From Methylobacterium nonmethylotrophicum (GTDB lineage Bacteria; Pseudomonadota; Alphaproteobacteria; Rhizobiales; Beijerinckiaceae): a DNA stretch of 64,000 nucleotides. The first letter of the stretch is position 1. Every line of letters starts with the position of its first letter. The stretch lies in NCBI RefSeq assembly GCF_004745635.1, contig NZ_SRLB01000024.1, positions 28,517 through 92,516 on the forward strand. Reading direction: 5' to 3'. Shown in pieces: positions 33,980 to 42,500 of this stretch. A model generated the notes under the pieces. It saw only the letters and a program-made list of their open reading frames with translations. It was not told the origin of the DNA and made no database searches. The translations under genes were made by a program, and so were the position numbers.

Positions 33980-34100
33980 GTTGGGTTCAGACGTCGCGGA
34001 ATTTATCTGCGGCGCTGTCCCGGCAACAGTCTTGAACATTGTCCCCGGGTGTACTCCCCGCCAAGGGGTCCCCTCCCCCTTTGGAGTTGAGATCACACGG
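33980..34100 (+). repeat. Diverged 120-bp repeat, copy B
   Basis: Same orientation as copy A (10124-10245), sharing GTTGGGT, CTGTCCC-GCAA, CCCCGGGTGTACTCCC and the closing GTTGA-ATCAC blocks at matching distances, but with many substitutions. The two copies bracket about 24 kb of high-GC cargo. Confidence 0.6.
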
Positions 34101-34320
34101 CCGCCGACGCGTCGGCCCAAAAAGGCTAGGTGAATCGCCGCTGGGAGTAGAGCACCATCTACCATCTCGGTTGGCTGGAACGGGCGCGCAGATGCACTGG
34201 CGTAACATGTGGCCTGCGCCAGCGTGGATGATGGCGGACGAGCGGGCAACCTGAGTCGGCCGGTTGATCGTAGATTACGGCGTAGAGGTTGGGTCCAGAA
34301 GCGTGATCACGCCGTCGGGC

Positions 34321-34390
34321 GGTTAGCCAACGTGGAAAAAACGCATTGAGTCACAATGAGGGACTTCAGGTGGTTAGCCAGTGCTAACCA
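34321..34390. promoter_or_regulatory. Candidate integrase arm-type sites (right)
   Basis: GGTTAGCCA at 34321-34329 and 34372-34380 in direct orientation, followed by the partial inverted copy GCTAACCA at 34383-34390, which with the second site forms a hairpin (CAGGTGGTTAGC and GCTAACCACCTG). They mirror the left-end sites at 619-645. Confidence 0.5.
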
Positions 34391-34416
34391 CCTGAAAAAT
34401 AGATCTTATTACACTT

Positions 34417-34432
34417 CCTCCCTCTCCGCCAG
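34417..34432 (+). repeat. attR: 16-bp direct repeat
   Basis: An exact copy of the tRNA-Ser 3' end CCTCCCTCTCCGCCAG with no other tRNA part next to it; the bases to its left (TT) differ from the tRNA (CC). It marks the right junction between island and chromosome. Confidence 0.85.
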
Positions 34433-34518
34433 AAATTCTTCCAAGACACCCATTTCAATGAGTTTTTGAAGAGGCCAGGGTTCGTGCCCCGGCCTCCGCC
34501 CCTCCGCGGGGGCTTACT

Positions 34519-34806
34519 TCAGCGCCGACCGAACGGAGTGTCAGAAGGCGGGGCCATCGGGCCCCGGTCCGCGACCCGGATGTCGCTGGCGAACTGGCGG
34601 AACGCCTGCACCAGGCCCCACGCAGGGCTTGCGAGGTTTTCTGGAAGGGCGTGCTCGTGAAGCACGCCGGGGAGCAGATCCACCGGCACCGGCCGTTTGA
34701 TCTCTCCACGCTCGATCTGACCGACAATCTTCCTTGTCATGATGATCAAGGAGGGCACGTCCTTCCCATGCAGTCCATCGACCACACCGCCGCCCTCTCT
34801 CTTCAT
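34519..34806 (-). CDS. Small uncharacterised protein
   Basis: A 95-residue open frame (inner ATG at 34740 gives 73 residues: MTRKIVGQIERGEIKRPVPV and so on). No family recognised. It follows the decayed frame at 34816-35165 in the same direction, 9 bp apart, which hints at a former two-gene unit. Composition is plausible for a gene but evidence is thin. Confidence 0.35.
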   Translation of the reverse strand: MKREGGGVVDGLHGKDVPSLIIMTRKIVGQIERGEIKRPVPVDLLPGVLHEHALPENLASPAWGLVQAFRQFASDIRVADRGPMAPPSDTPFGRR

Positions 34807-34815
34807 TACTTGCGT

Positions 34816-35165
34816 CAGATTGCCGACGGAACAATCTCCCTCCGACCCTTTAGTTTTGCAGGATCGCAGGCATGGTCAAGCGCAAGACTCAATACGTTCT
34901 CACCAACATTATCTGACATCCGCTGAGCCGCGCGTCTGTCCGGCGGCATCACCTGGCGGACCTGCTCCATGGTGAGGTGCCGCCGCCGGGCGATGTTCTG
35001 CGGCGGGACGTCGCCTGGATCGACCGTGAGGCGAACGGCCGGGGCACGCGGTTGGGGTGGGAGCTCTGGTCGCGCGGCACCTGCAGGGTGACATAGGCCG
35101 CGGGCTCCTCAGCCGGGAGGTTGCGGTCGAGTAGCTCGGCCACGATCCTGGGACACGATCCGCGG
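34816..35165 (-). pseudogene. Decayed gene fragment, family unknown
   Basis: Two protein-like pieces lie in different frames: IVAELLDRNLPAEEPAAYVTLQVPRD (35165 down to about 35085) and then LTVDPGDVPPQNIARRRHLTMEQVRQVMPPDRRAAQRM continuing through DNVGENVLSLALDHACDPAKL to a stop at 34818-34816. The frame change and lack of an initiator suggest a disrupted gene just outside the island. Confidence 0.35.
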
Positions 35166-35178
35166 GAACGCGCCCCCT

Positions 35179-35904
35179 TCAGAACAACGACCCCTGCGCC
35201 TCCGTCTTCCGCTCCGGCGGCGGGGGAGCCGGTGCGTCCTCGTCCGGCCGCAGCAAACCCGCATCGTCGTTGCGCACGTCGTTCACCCGCCGGCTCGCCG
35301 GGGCGAGATCCAGCCAGTCCTCCGGAGCCGGGCGGCACAGGGCGCTCGCCTGTCCGGCATCGACGTCCCGCATGTCGAGCCAGCGGTCGACCCCCTCCGG
35401 CGACAGGATCGCCGGCATGCGCTCGTGGATGGCGGCCAGGAGCCCGTTGGCGCCGCAGGTGACGATCGCCGCGGTGTCGATCTCCGAGCCGTCGCGGCTG
35501 CTCCAGGTCTCCCACAGGCCGGCGAGCGCCATCGGGCGGCCGTCGGCGCGGCGGATGCTGTAGGGCGCCTGGCCCCGCGGACCGCCGCGGCGCCACTCGT
35601 AGAAGCCGTCGGCCAGGAAGACGCAGCGCCGGTAGCGTAGCGCATTGCGAAAGCTCGGCTTCTCGGACGCGGTCTCGATCCGGGCGTTGATCACGAGGGG
35701 AAAGTCGTCCGGCTCCTTGACCCAGGCCGGCAGGAAACCCCAGCGCATCAGGACGAAGCGCCGCCGCCCATGCTCGGACGTCACGACCGCCACCGGTTGG
35801 GTGGGCGCCACGTTGTGGCGGGCCGGGAAGTTCGGCTGGTCGGCGTAAGCGTAGGCCTCCCGGAAGGTCTCGGGCGAGGAGGTGACGAAGAAGCGGCCGC
35901 ACAT
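35179..35904 (-). CDS. yedK: SOS-response-associated peptidase (SRAP, YedK/HMCES)
   Basis: A 241-residue SRAP protein that crosslinks to abasic sites in single-stranded DNA through its N-terminal cysteine. Cys2 (MCGRF) is present after the Met; the other active-site residues are the Asn in INARIETASEKPSFR, Glu in LADGFYEWRR and His in AAIHERMPAIL. The C-terminus is Pro/Asp-rich. Length and motifs are normal. It stands upstream of and in line with no evident operon partner; corA begins 11 bp beyond its start in the same direction. Confidence 0.95.
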   Translation of the reverse strand: MCGRFFVTSSPETFREAYAYADQPNFPARHNVAPTQPVAVVTSEHGRRRFVLMRWGFLPAWVKEPDDFPLVINARIETASEKPSFRNALRYRRCVFLADGFYEWRRGGPRGQAPYSIRRADGRPMALAGLWETWSSRDGSEIDTAAIVTCGANGLLAAIHERMPAILSPEGVDRWLDMRDVDAGQASALCRPAPEDWLDLAPASRRVNDVRNDDAGLLRPDEDAPAPPPPERKTEAQGSLF

Positions 35905-35915
35905 CGGTCAGGGCC

Positions 35916-36911
35916 TCACAGCCAGCGCTTCCAGCGGAAGAAGGCGTAAGGCAGGATTGCCGCCACCACCATCATCACCACCGCCATCGGGTAGCCGAAG
36001 CCCCATTCGAGCTCCGGCATCACCTTGAAGTTCATGCCGTACATCGAGGCGATCAGGGTCGGTGGCATGAACACCACCGCCATGACCGAGAACAGCTTGA
36101 TGATGTTGTTCTGCTCGAGGTTGACGAGGCCCAGCGTGGCGTCGAGCAGGAACTGGATTTTTCCCGAGAGGAAGGTCGCGTGCTCCTCCAGCGACTGCAA
36201 GTCGCGCAGGGTGGAGCGGACCTCCTCGCGGATCTCGCGGGGCGCCTTGCTGGCGCGGTAGCTCGCCGAGAGCGAGAGCAGGATGCGCTCGACCGAGACC
36301 AGGCTCTCGCGCTGCTGCGACAGGAGCTCGTTGTGGCGGCCGAGCGCCCGCAGGGTGTCCTGCAATTCGGCATTGCGGGCGCTCGGATCGGCGTGCTCGG
36401 CGAAGATCAGGCGCGAGAGCCGGTCGATGCGCTCGCCCTGCGCCTGCAGCACGTCGGCGGCGCGGTCGATCACGGTCTCGATCAGGCCGGCCAGGATCGC
36501 CTCGCCGGTCAGCATCACCCCGGCCGGCCGCGCCGCCCGGTGGACGAACATCCGGAACGCCTGCGGATCGTCGTAGCGCACCGTCGCGAGCTTGTTGTCG
36601 CGCAGGATGAAGGTGACGCCGGTGAGCCGGGCGTCGTCGGTGTCGACCCGGCACAGGAGCCGCCCGGTCATGTAGCGGGCGCCGTTCTCCACGTAGAGGA
36701 GTTCGGAGGGCTCGATGTCCTCCATCTCCTCCCGGGTCGGGATCGAGATGCCGAGGAACGCCTCGACCTTGTGGTCCTCCTGGCGGGTCGGCTCGATCAG
36801 GTCGATCCAGAGCGCGTCCGACGGGATCGGCTCGGACATCTCGAGCAGGCGCCGCTCGAGGAGCGGCTGCCCGGTGCTGGCGCAGGCGTTCGGCTGATGG
36901 ACGAAGATCAA
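35916..36911 (-). CDS. corA: CorA-family magnesium/divalent cation transporter
   Basis: A 331-residue CorA-type protein. The long cytoplasmic part (ALWIDLIEPTRQEDHKVEAFLGISIPTREEMEDIEPSELLYVENGARYMT) leads to helices with the signature MYGMNF (GMN motif) at the end of TM1 and a second membrane helix near the C-terminus ending FFRWKRWL. The TTG at 36911 was chosen because it gives MIFVHQPNACA, a normal N-terminus for this group; ATG 36839 would cut it short and ATG 37004 would add unrelated residues. Confidence 0.92.
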   Translation of the reverse strand: MIFVHQPNACASTGQPLLERRLLEMSEPIPSDALWIDLIEPTRQEDHKVEAFLGISIPTREEMEDIEPSELLYVENGARYMTGRLLCRVDTDDARLTGVTFILRDNKLATVRYDDPQAFRMFVHRAARPAGVMLTGEAILAGLIETVIDRAADVLQAQGERIDRLSRLIFAEHADPSARNAELQDTLRALGRHNELLSQQRESLVSVERILLSLSASYRASKAPREIREEVRSTLRDLQSLEEHATFLSGKIQFLLDATLGLVNLEQNNIIKLFSVMAVVFMPPTLIASMYGMNFKVMPELEWGFGYPMAVVMMVVAAILPYAFFRWKRWL

Positions 36912-37050
36912 GGGCGGTCTCGGACGGCAGTGACGCGGCAGGAGAGGCGTTGTGGCCCGGCCGCCTTGAAGGCTCCGTGACAGCGTGGCCGCGGGGCGCC
37001 GCATTGTCGATGACGCCCGATCCGCAGCCGCGCGGCGTTTTCGCTCACGC

Positions 37051-37521
37051 TCAAGCGTCGGGCGGCTGGCAGACGTCGATCCACTCCGCCCCGGTCAGCG
37101 CCGCGAGGCGATCGGGCGAGATCCGCACGGCGCTGTTGGCTGAGCCCGCCGCCGGCACCACCTCGTCGAAGGCCCGCAGGCTGACGTCGCAATAGACGGG
37201 GAGCGGCGTCGCGAGGCCGAACGGGCACACCCCGCCGACCGGGTGGCCGGTGATCGCCTCGACCTCCTCCGGGCCCAGCATCCGGGGCTTCGTCCCGAAG
37301 GCCGTCTTGGTCTTGCGGTTGTCGAGGCGGGCATCGCCCCGGGCGACGAGGAGCACCACCCGCTCGCCGAGGCGCAGCGACAGGGTCTTGGCGATGCGGG
37401 CCGGCTCGACGCCGTGGGCGGCGGCGGCGAGCGCCACGGTGGCCGAGCTCGCCTCGGTCTCGATCACCGTGAGGTCGGGAGCGCGGGCGGCGAGATCGGC
37501 CTTGACGGAGGCGAGGCTCAT
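37051..37521 (-). CDS. YbaK/EbsC-type aminoacyl-tRNA deacylase
   Basis: A 156-residue YbaK/prolyl-tRNA-synthetase-associated domain, which hydrolyses mischarged tRNA (for example Cys-tRNA-Pro). Seen: ARIAKTLSLRLGERVVLLVARGDARLDNRKTK with the conserved Lys, and GHPVGGVCPFGLATPLPVYCD with the GxxxGxCPFG loop. It lies divergently from the DUF559 operon. Soluble, complete. Confidence 0.92.
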   Translation of the reverse strand: MSLASVKADLAARAPDLTVIETEASSATVALAAAAHGVEPARIAKTLSLRLGERVVLLVARGDARLDNRKTKTAFGTKPRMLGPEEVEAITGHPVGGVCPFGLATPLPVYCDVSLRAFDEVVPAAGSANSAVRISPDRLAALTGAEWIDVCQPPDA

Positions 37522-37742
37522 CGGCGGGCGGCCCCGCGTGGCGGGAGGGAACGGATCAAGGGCTGGCCCTCAAGGCTTGGGCAATGCGGGAACGCTGTCC
37601 CCTCGCCCGGCGCGGCCCGGCGCGCAAGTCCCCCTGCGGGCGGTCCGCCCCGTCCGGGGCACAGGCTGCCCCGGCGCGGGGTGCGGAAAACACTCTCCCG
37701 CCTCGTGCGGCGTCACAACCCGCTAGCCATGGCCAGCAACCT

Positions 37743-38852
37743 GTGCTGCATATTCCGCAACAGCAGCCGCGGAACGCGTGGGGCGTCGTCGGCCAAGCCC
37801 GGGGACGCGGCCTCGTCTTGCGCATGTCCGGAGAGATCGACAACGCGGCGCGGCCGCGCCTGGCGCCGGCGGAGCTGGCGCACCGCGTCGCGGGCCTGAA
37901 GGCCGGCGAGCGGCTCGCCGTCATCGGCATCGGGCGCGACGGTCTCGGCGGGATCCTGGCGGCGGGGGACGGCTCGCGGGGCGTCCTCCTGGTCGCCACC
38001 GAGGAGCTGCGACACGACGACCCGCGCGGAGCCGCCGCCCTCATCGACCGGCTGCTCGACGACCTCGCCGACCTGGCCCTCGCCCGCTGGCCGGACTGGC
38101 CCGGACAGGACGGCGCGGCGCCCGAGATGTCTGCACCCTGGCTCAAGGCGGCGGCGACATGCGCGGCGGCCGGGCGGCCGCCCCGGTTCCGGCGGATGGC
38201 GCTGGCGCTCGAGTTCGGGCAGCTGCTGCGGGCGGTCGATCCCGGCAGCGTGATCCTGGTGGCCGAGGTCGACCCGGCCTCGCCGGCGCGGGCGGCGCCG
38301 GTGATCGGGGCGCTGGAATGGTGCGCCCGGCACGGCGGCGCCTGCGTGGCGGCCCTGCCGGCGGCCCCGCCCGACACCCCGCCCTACGACCGCATCCTCT
38401 ACGGCGCCTGCGAGATCGGGCGCGCCCCGACGCCCGCCGCCGCGCGCTACATCCCGGCGCAGTCCGGCCCCGTCTCGCGGGCGCACCATGCCAGCGCGAC
38501 CGAGAAGCTCATGGAGGAAGCGCTGGGGCGGGATCCGGAACTCGCCGGCCTCTTCTCCGGCAACGAGGTCGTGCCGGTGCCGGGCTCCGGGCAGCAGCCG
38601 CGGGTCGACCTGCTCTGCCGCGAGCACCGCGTCGTCGTCGAGCTCGACGGGCCCGAGCACCAGGCCAGCCCCAAATTCGGCCATGACCGCCACCGCGACT
38701 ACGAGCTGATGGTGGCGGGCTACCGCGTGCTGCGCCTGACCAACGACCAGGTCGCGACGGACCTGCAGCGCGCGGTCGAGAAGATCCGCGCCGTCGTGCG
38801 GCTCGCCCGCACGACGGCGCGACACCCCCCTCCAGGAGACCCGATCCGATGA
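37743..38852 (+). CDS. DUF559/Vsr-like nuclease, first gene of the HerA operon
   Basis: About 369 residues from the GTG at 37743 (the frame is open from ATG 37584, but the extra residues are low complexity; the true start is uncertain). The N-terminal two thirds are not recognised. The C-terminal third is a DUF559/very-short-patch-repair-like endonuclease: TEKLMEEALGRDPELAGLF, then PRVDLLCREHRVVVELDGPEHQ with the catalytic-type Asp and Glu, and HRDYELMVAGYRVLRLTNDQV. Its stop overlaps the next start (ATGA). In this operon it is the likely DNA-cutting effector. Confidence 0.75.
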   Translation: MLHIPQQQPRNAWGVVGQARGRGLVLRMSGEIDNAARPRLAPAELAHRVAGLKAGERLAVIGIGRDGLGGILAAGDGSRGVLLVATEELRHDDPRGAAALIDRLLDDLADLALARWPDWPGQDGAAPEMSAPWLKAAATCAAAGRPPRFRRMALALEFGQLLRAVDPGSVILVAEVDPASPARAAPVIGALEWCARHGGACVAALPAAPPDTPPYDRILYGACEIGRAPTPAAARYIPAQSGPVSRAHHASATEKLMEEALGRDPELAGLFSGNEVVPVPGSGQQPRVDLLCREHRVVVELDGPEHQASPKFGHDRHRDYELMVAGYRVLRLTNDQVATDLQRAVEKIRAVVRLARTTARHPPPGDPIR

Positions 38853-39556
38853 GCGAGACGCCGACGCCGCAGCAGGCGCTGATCCTCTGGCGCCTGCTCG
38901 GCCGGCAGGGCACCGCCCTGAACAGCGAGATCGCGCCCAGAAAGGCCGAGCGCGACGGCCTATGCGCCGCGGGGCTGCTGACGGCGGAGAAGGAAGGACG
39001 CTCCTCGCGCCTGACCGTGACCGACAAGGGCTGGAACTGGGCCGGTCGGCACCTGCGCGATCCGCTGCCGCCGAACGCCCGGGTGCTGCAGGACTGGCTC
39101 ACGCGCCTCCACCACCACCTTGAGGCCACGGGCGCGACGCTCGCCGAGTTCGTCGGCCCGGCGCCCGAGCGCGCGCCGCCGGAACCGAAAGTGCGGGCGC
39201 CACGATCCCGAAAGGGCGATCCCGCCCGAAAGCCCAGATCTCAGGCATCGGTGCCGAAAGCTCCCGATCCGCACGACGAGGCCGACCCGGACCAGCTCCG
39301 CACCCGGATCGAGCGGGCCTATCTCGCCTGCACCAAGGGCCGGAAGTCCACCGCCGTCCGCCTCAGCGCGCTTCGGGCCGCTCTCTCGGACCTCGACCGT
39401 GCCACCGTCGATGCCGGGCTCGCCGCGGTCCTGCGCGGCGACGACAGCATCCGGCTCACCCGGATCAGCGACCCGAAGGCCCTCGACGCCGCCGAGCGCG
39501 CGGCGGCCTTCAGCCCCGCCGGCGAGCCCTTCCACGAGATCTGGATCAACGCATGA
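38849..39556 (+). CDS. Small winged-helix-like protein of the HerA operon
   Basis: A 235-residue protein joined to both neighbours by ATGA overlaps. The first 75 residues (QQALILWRLLGRQGTALNSEI through GLLTAEKEGRSSRLTVTDKGWNWAGRHL) look like a winged helix-turn-helix. A basic, proline-rich linker (about 110-150) follows, then a helical C-terminal domain (RIERAYLACTKGRKSTAVRLSALRAALSDLDRATVDAGLAAVLRGDDSIRL) with a second winged-helix look ending HEIWINA. It might read DNA or bridge the nuclease and the ATPase. No named family recognised. Confidence 0.8.
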   Translation: MSETPTPQQALILWRLLGRQGTALNSEIAPRKAERDGLCAAGLLTAEKEGRSSRLTVTDKGWNWAGRHLRDPLPPNARVLQDWLTRLHHHLEATGATLAEFVGPAPERAPPEPKVRAPRSRKGDPARKPRSQASVPKAPDPHDEADPDQLRTRIERAYLACTKGRKSTAVRLSALRAALSDLDRATVDAGLAAVLRGDDSIRLTRISDPKALDAAERAAAFSPAGEPFHEIWINA

Positions 39557-42500
39557 GCGACGCCCTAGACGCCCTGCGCCGCGTCAACTTCGACTGGGTG
39601 CGCACCCTCGACAGCGTCTGGCTCGACGCCGAGCCGACCGGCGCGCCGAACGAGGCCCTGATCCCGGGACTCGTCGCCGCCCTGCACGCGCAGGCACCGG
39701 GTGCCCGGCCGCGCGGCCGCGTGCTCGTCGGCGAGCCCGGTATCGGCAAGACCCACCTCGTCGGCCAGATCCGTCGCGAGGTCTGGGAATCCGGCGGCTG
39801 GTTCGTGCTCCTCGACGTGCTCGGGCTCACCGATTTCTGGCGCAGCGCGGCGCTGAGCTACCTCACCGCCTTGTTGCGCAAGATGCCGAACGGGCGGCGC
39901 CAGTCCGACGCCGTGCTGGCCGGAGTCGCCCGCTACCTCGGGGTCGAGACGCAGGTCGAGCAGGCCTTCAACACGCCCAATATCGACACCCGCCAGATCG
40001 TCGATATCCTCGTCAAGGCGTTGATGCGTCAGGATATGGACGCTGCGCTCCGGCACCAGGACGTGTTTCGCGCCCTGTGTCTCCTGCGTTCGCAAGACCC
40101 TGCCGCCGCCGGTCTCGCCCATGCCTGGTTGCAGGGCTACGACGCCGATCCGGCCGCCCGCTCGACGTTCGGCTTCCTCGCGCCGCCGCCCGCGCCGATC
40201 GAGCTGGTGCGCGGCATGGCCTGGATCATGGGGCTCAGCGGCCCGACCCTCGTCGCCCTCGACCAGATCGACGGTGTGGTCGATGCGAGCCGCCTGACCC
40301 TCGACGACGATTTCGAGCCCGGCCCCGGCCTCGCCGAGATGCTGGCCGCCGGGCTGATGGAACTGCATGACGGCGGCGGCCGCGGCATGACGCTCATCAC
40401 CTGCCTGACCGATTCGTGGCGGCGGCTCGAGGAGCGCGGGCTGAAATCAGCGATGGACCGTTTCGAGGCGCCGGTGCTGCTGACGGGCATGAACAAGCCT
40501 GCCGCCGCGGCCGCGCTCATCCGCAGCCGCCTCGCGCCGGCCTACGCGGCAACCGGCTTCACACCGCCCTTCCCGACCTGGCCGTTCGGCGAGTCGGCGA
40601 TCGCGGCCGCGGCAGGCGCCGCGATGAGGCCTCGCACGCTGCTGATGCGCTGCGACGCCTTCCGCCGCGATTGCCTCGGGAACGGGAGGGTCACGGTCTG
40701 CGACGATCTCACCCACGGGTCTCCCGTGGTGATCCCGCCTCCCGAGCCTGAGATCGAATTCGACCTCGATAAGGCCCGCCGCAACGCCGACCTCTCCGGC
40801 ATCCTCGACGACGAGGATGCCGGGCTCGGCGAGCTGCTACGCGCCGCCTTCGACCTCTACGCCCTGGAGGACGACCCGCACGACGCGATCGACGTGGTGA
40901 GCAAGGGCGAGCCGGAGCAGAAGCTGCCGCCGCTGCACGGCAGGCTCACCTTCCTCCACCGCGACGAGAACGACCGCGAGCGTCACGTCTGCTACCGCGC
41001 CCTGCTGCAACAGCACCCGATCGCCTTCCAGGCACGGTTGCGCGCCGCGCTCACCGCTTCGGGCATCTCTGCGAAGATCCCGGGCCGCGAATTGCTGGTG
41101 GTGCGGCGCGGCCCGGTGCCGGCGGGCACCAAGACCGGCAACCTGGTCAGCCGCTTCGTCGCCGCGGGCGGGAAGCTGATCGATCCGTCGGACGACGACC
41201 TGCGCACCTTCGTGGCCCTGCGCGACTTGCGCGACGCGGCTCTGCGGGACGGGCGGTTCGACCGGTTCGAGAGCTGGATGCGCGAGAAGCTGCCGGTGCG
41301 AGGGACCGAGTTCTTCCGCAAGATCGGCCTGCCGGGAGACGGCACGGCGGCGCAGCCGGCCCGGGGGCGGCGTCCCCCGGCCGAGATTCTGCCCCGGCCG
41401 GAGCGCAAGACTGTGCAACTGCCGCTGCCTCTCCCGACGGCCGATCTGGCTCCGCCCTCCACCCCGCCGGCGGCCGCGCAAGCCTCGTCGGAGTCCAGGC
41501 CGGCGCGTGGCGCGGCGTCGGCCGGCAAATCCGAAACGGTGCTTCGTGCCGAGCGCAGCGCTCCTGCCGTCGAGCCTGAGCCCCGAGCGGCAGCGCCCGA
41601 GGCGAAGCCGGTCTCCCAGACCTCGCCGCCCGGCGCCGCTGCGCCTTCCCCCACCCCCGACGCCATCCCGGTCGGCCGCCGCCTGACCCCCGACGCGCCG
41701 GCCGTCGCCCTGCCGCTGCGGCTTCTGCCGCGCCACACCGCGATCATCGCCGGCTCCGGCTCGGGCAAGACGGTGCTGCTGCGGCGCCTCGTCGAGGAGG
41801 CGGCGCTCGCCGGCATCCCGGCGATCGTCGTCGATCCCAACAACGACCTGTCGCGCCTGGGCGATGCCTGGCCGGAGCGGCCGGCGGGCTTCACGCCCGA
41901 GGATGACCGCAAGGCCGCGGACTACGCCGCACGGGTCGAGGTGGTGGTGTGGACGCCGGGCATCCATGCCGGCAACCCACTCTTCCTCTCGGTGATGCCC
42001 GACCTCGCCGCCAGCGACGACCGCGACGAGCGCAATCAGGCGATCGAGATGGCGGCCGAGACTCTCTCGCCCCTCGCCGGTGCGACGAGGACCCTGCCGC
42101 GCGGCGTGCTCGCCGACGCCCTGCGGGCCTTCGCGGCCCGCGGCGGCGGCACGCTGGCGCGGTTCACCGACCTCCTCGCCGACCTGCCCGACGGCATCAG
42201 CGAGATCGGCAAGGCCCAGACCCTTGCCGCCGGCCTGGCGGACCAGCTCCGTGCCGCAGTCGCCACCAACCCGCTCCTGCGGATCGAGGGCGCTGTGCTC
42301 GATCCCGCCCGCCTGTTCCATGGCCCGGACCCGGGCCGCACCCGGATCTCGGTGATCAACCTGTCGGGCCTCGCCTCCGAGGCCGCGCGGGAGGACTTCG
42401 TCAACCGGCTGCAGATGACGCTGTTCGGCTGGATCAAGACCCATCCCTCGCCCCGGGGCCTGCTCTACGTCGTCGACGAGGCGCAGACCTTCCTGCCCTC

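Larger units (their letters stand above)
33580..34416. other. Right end of the island, non-coding
   Basis: About 840 bp with no supported gene. It carries copy B of the 120-bp repeat (33980-34100), a further GTTGGGTCCAGA fragment at about 34288, and the right-hand GGTTAGCCA sites. Open frames here are shadows with odd composition. Confidence 0.45.

Noticed and set aside
10259..34100. Tn3-like transposon bounded by the 120-bp repeats
   Set aside because: The two copies are direct, not inverted, and no transposase gene is present between them.
33445..34249. Several open frames at the right island end
   Set aside because: They overlap one another on both strands, cross the 120-bp repeat and have no homology.
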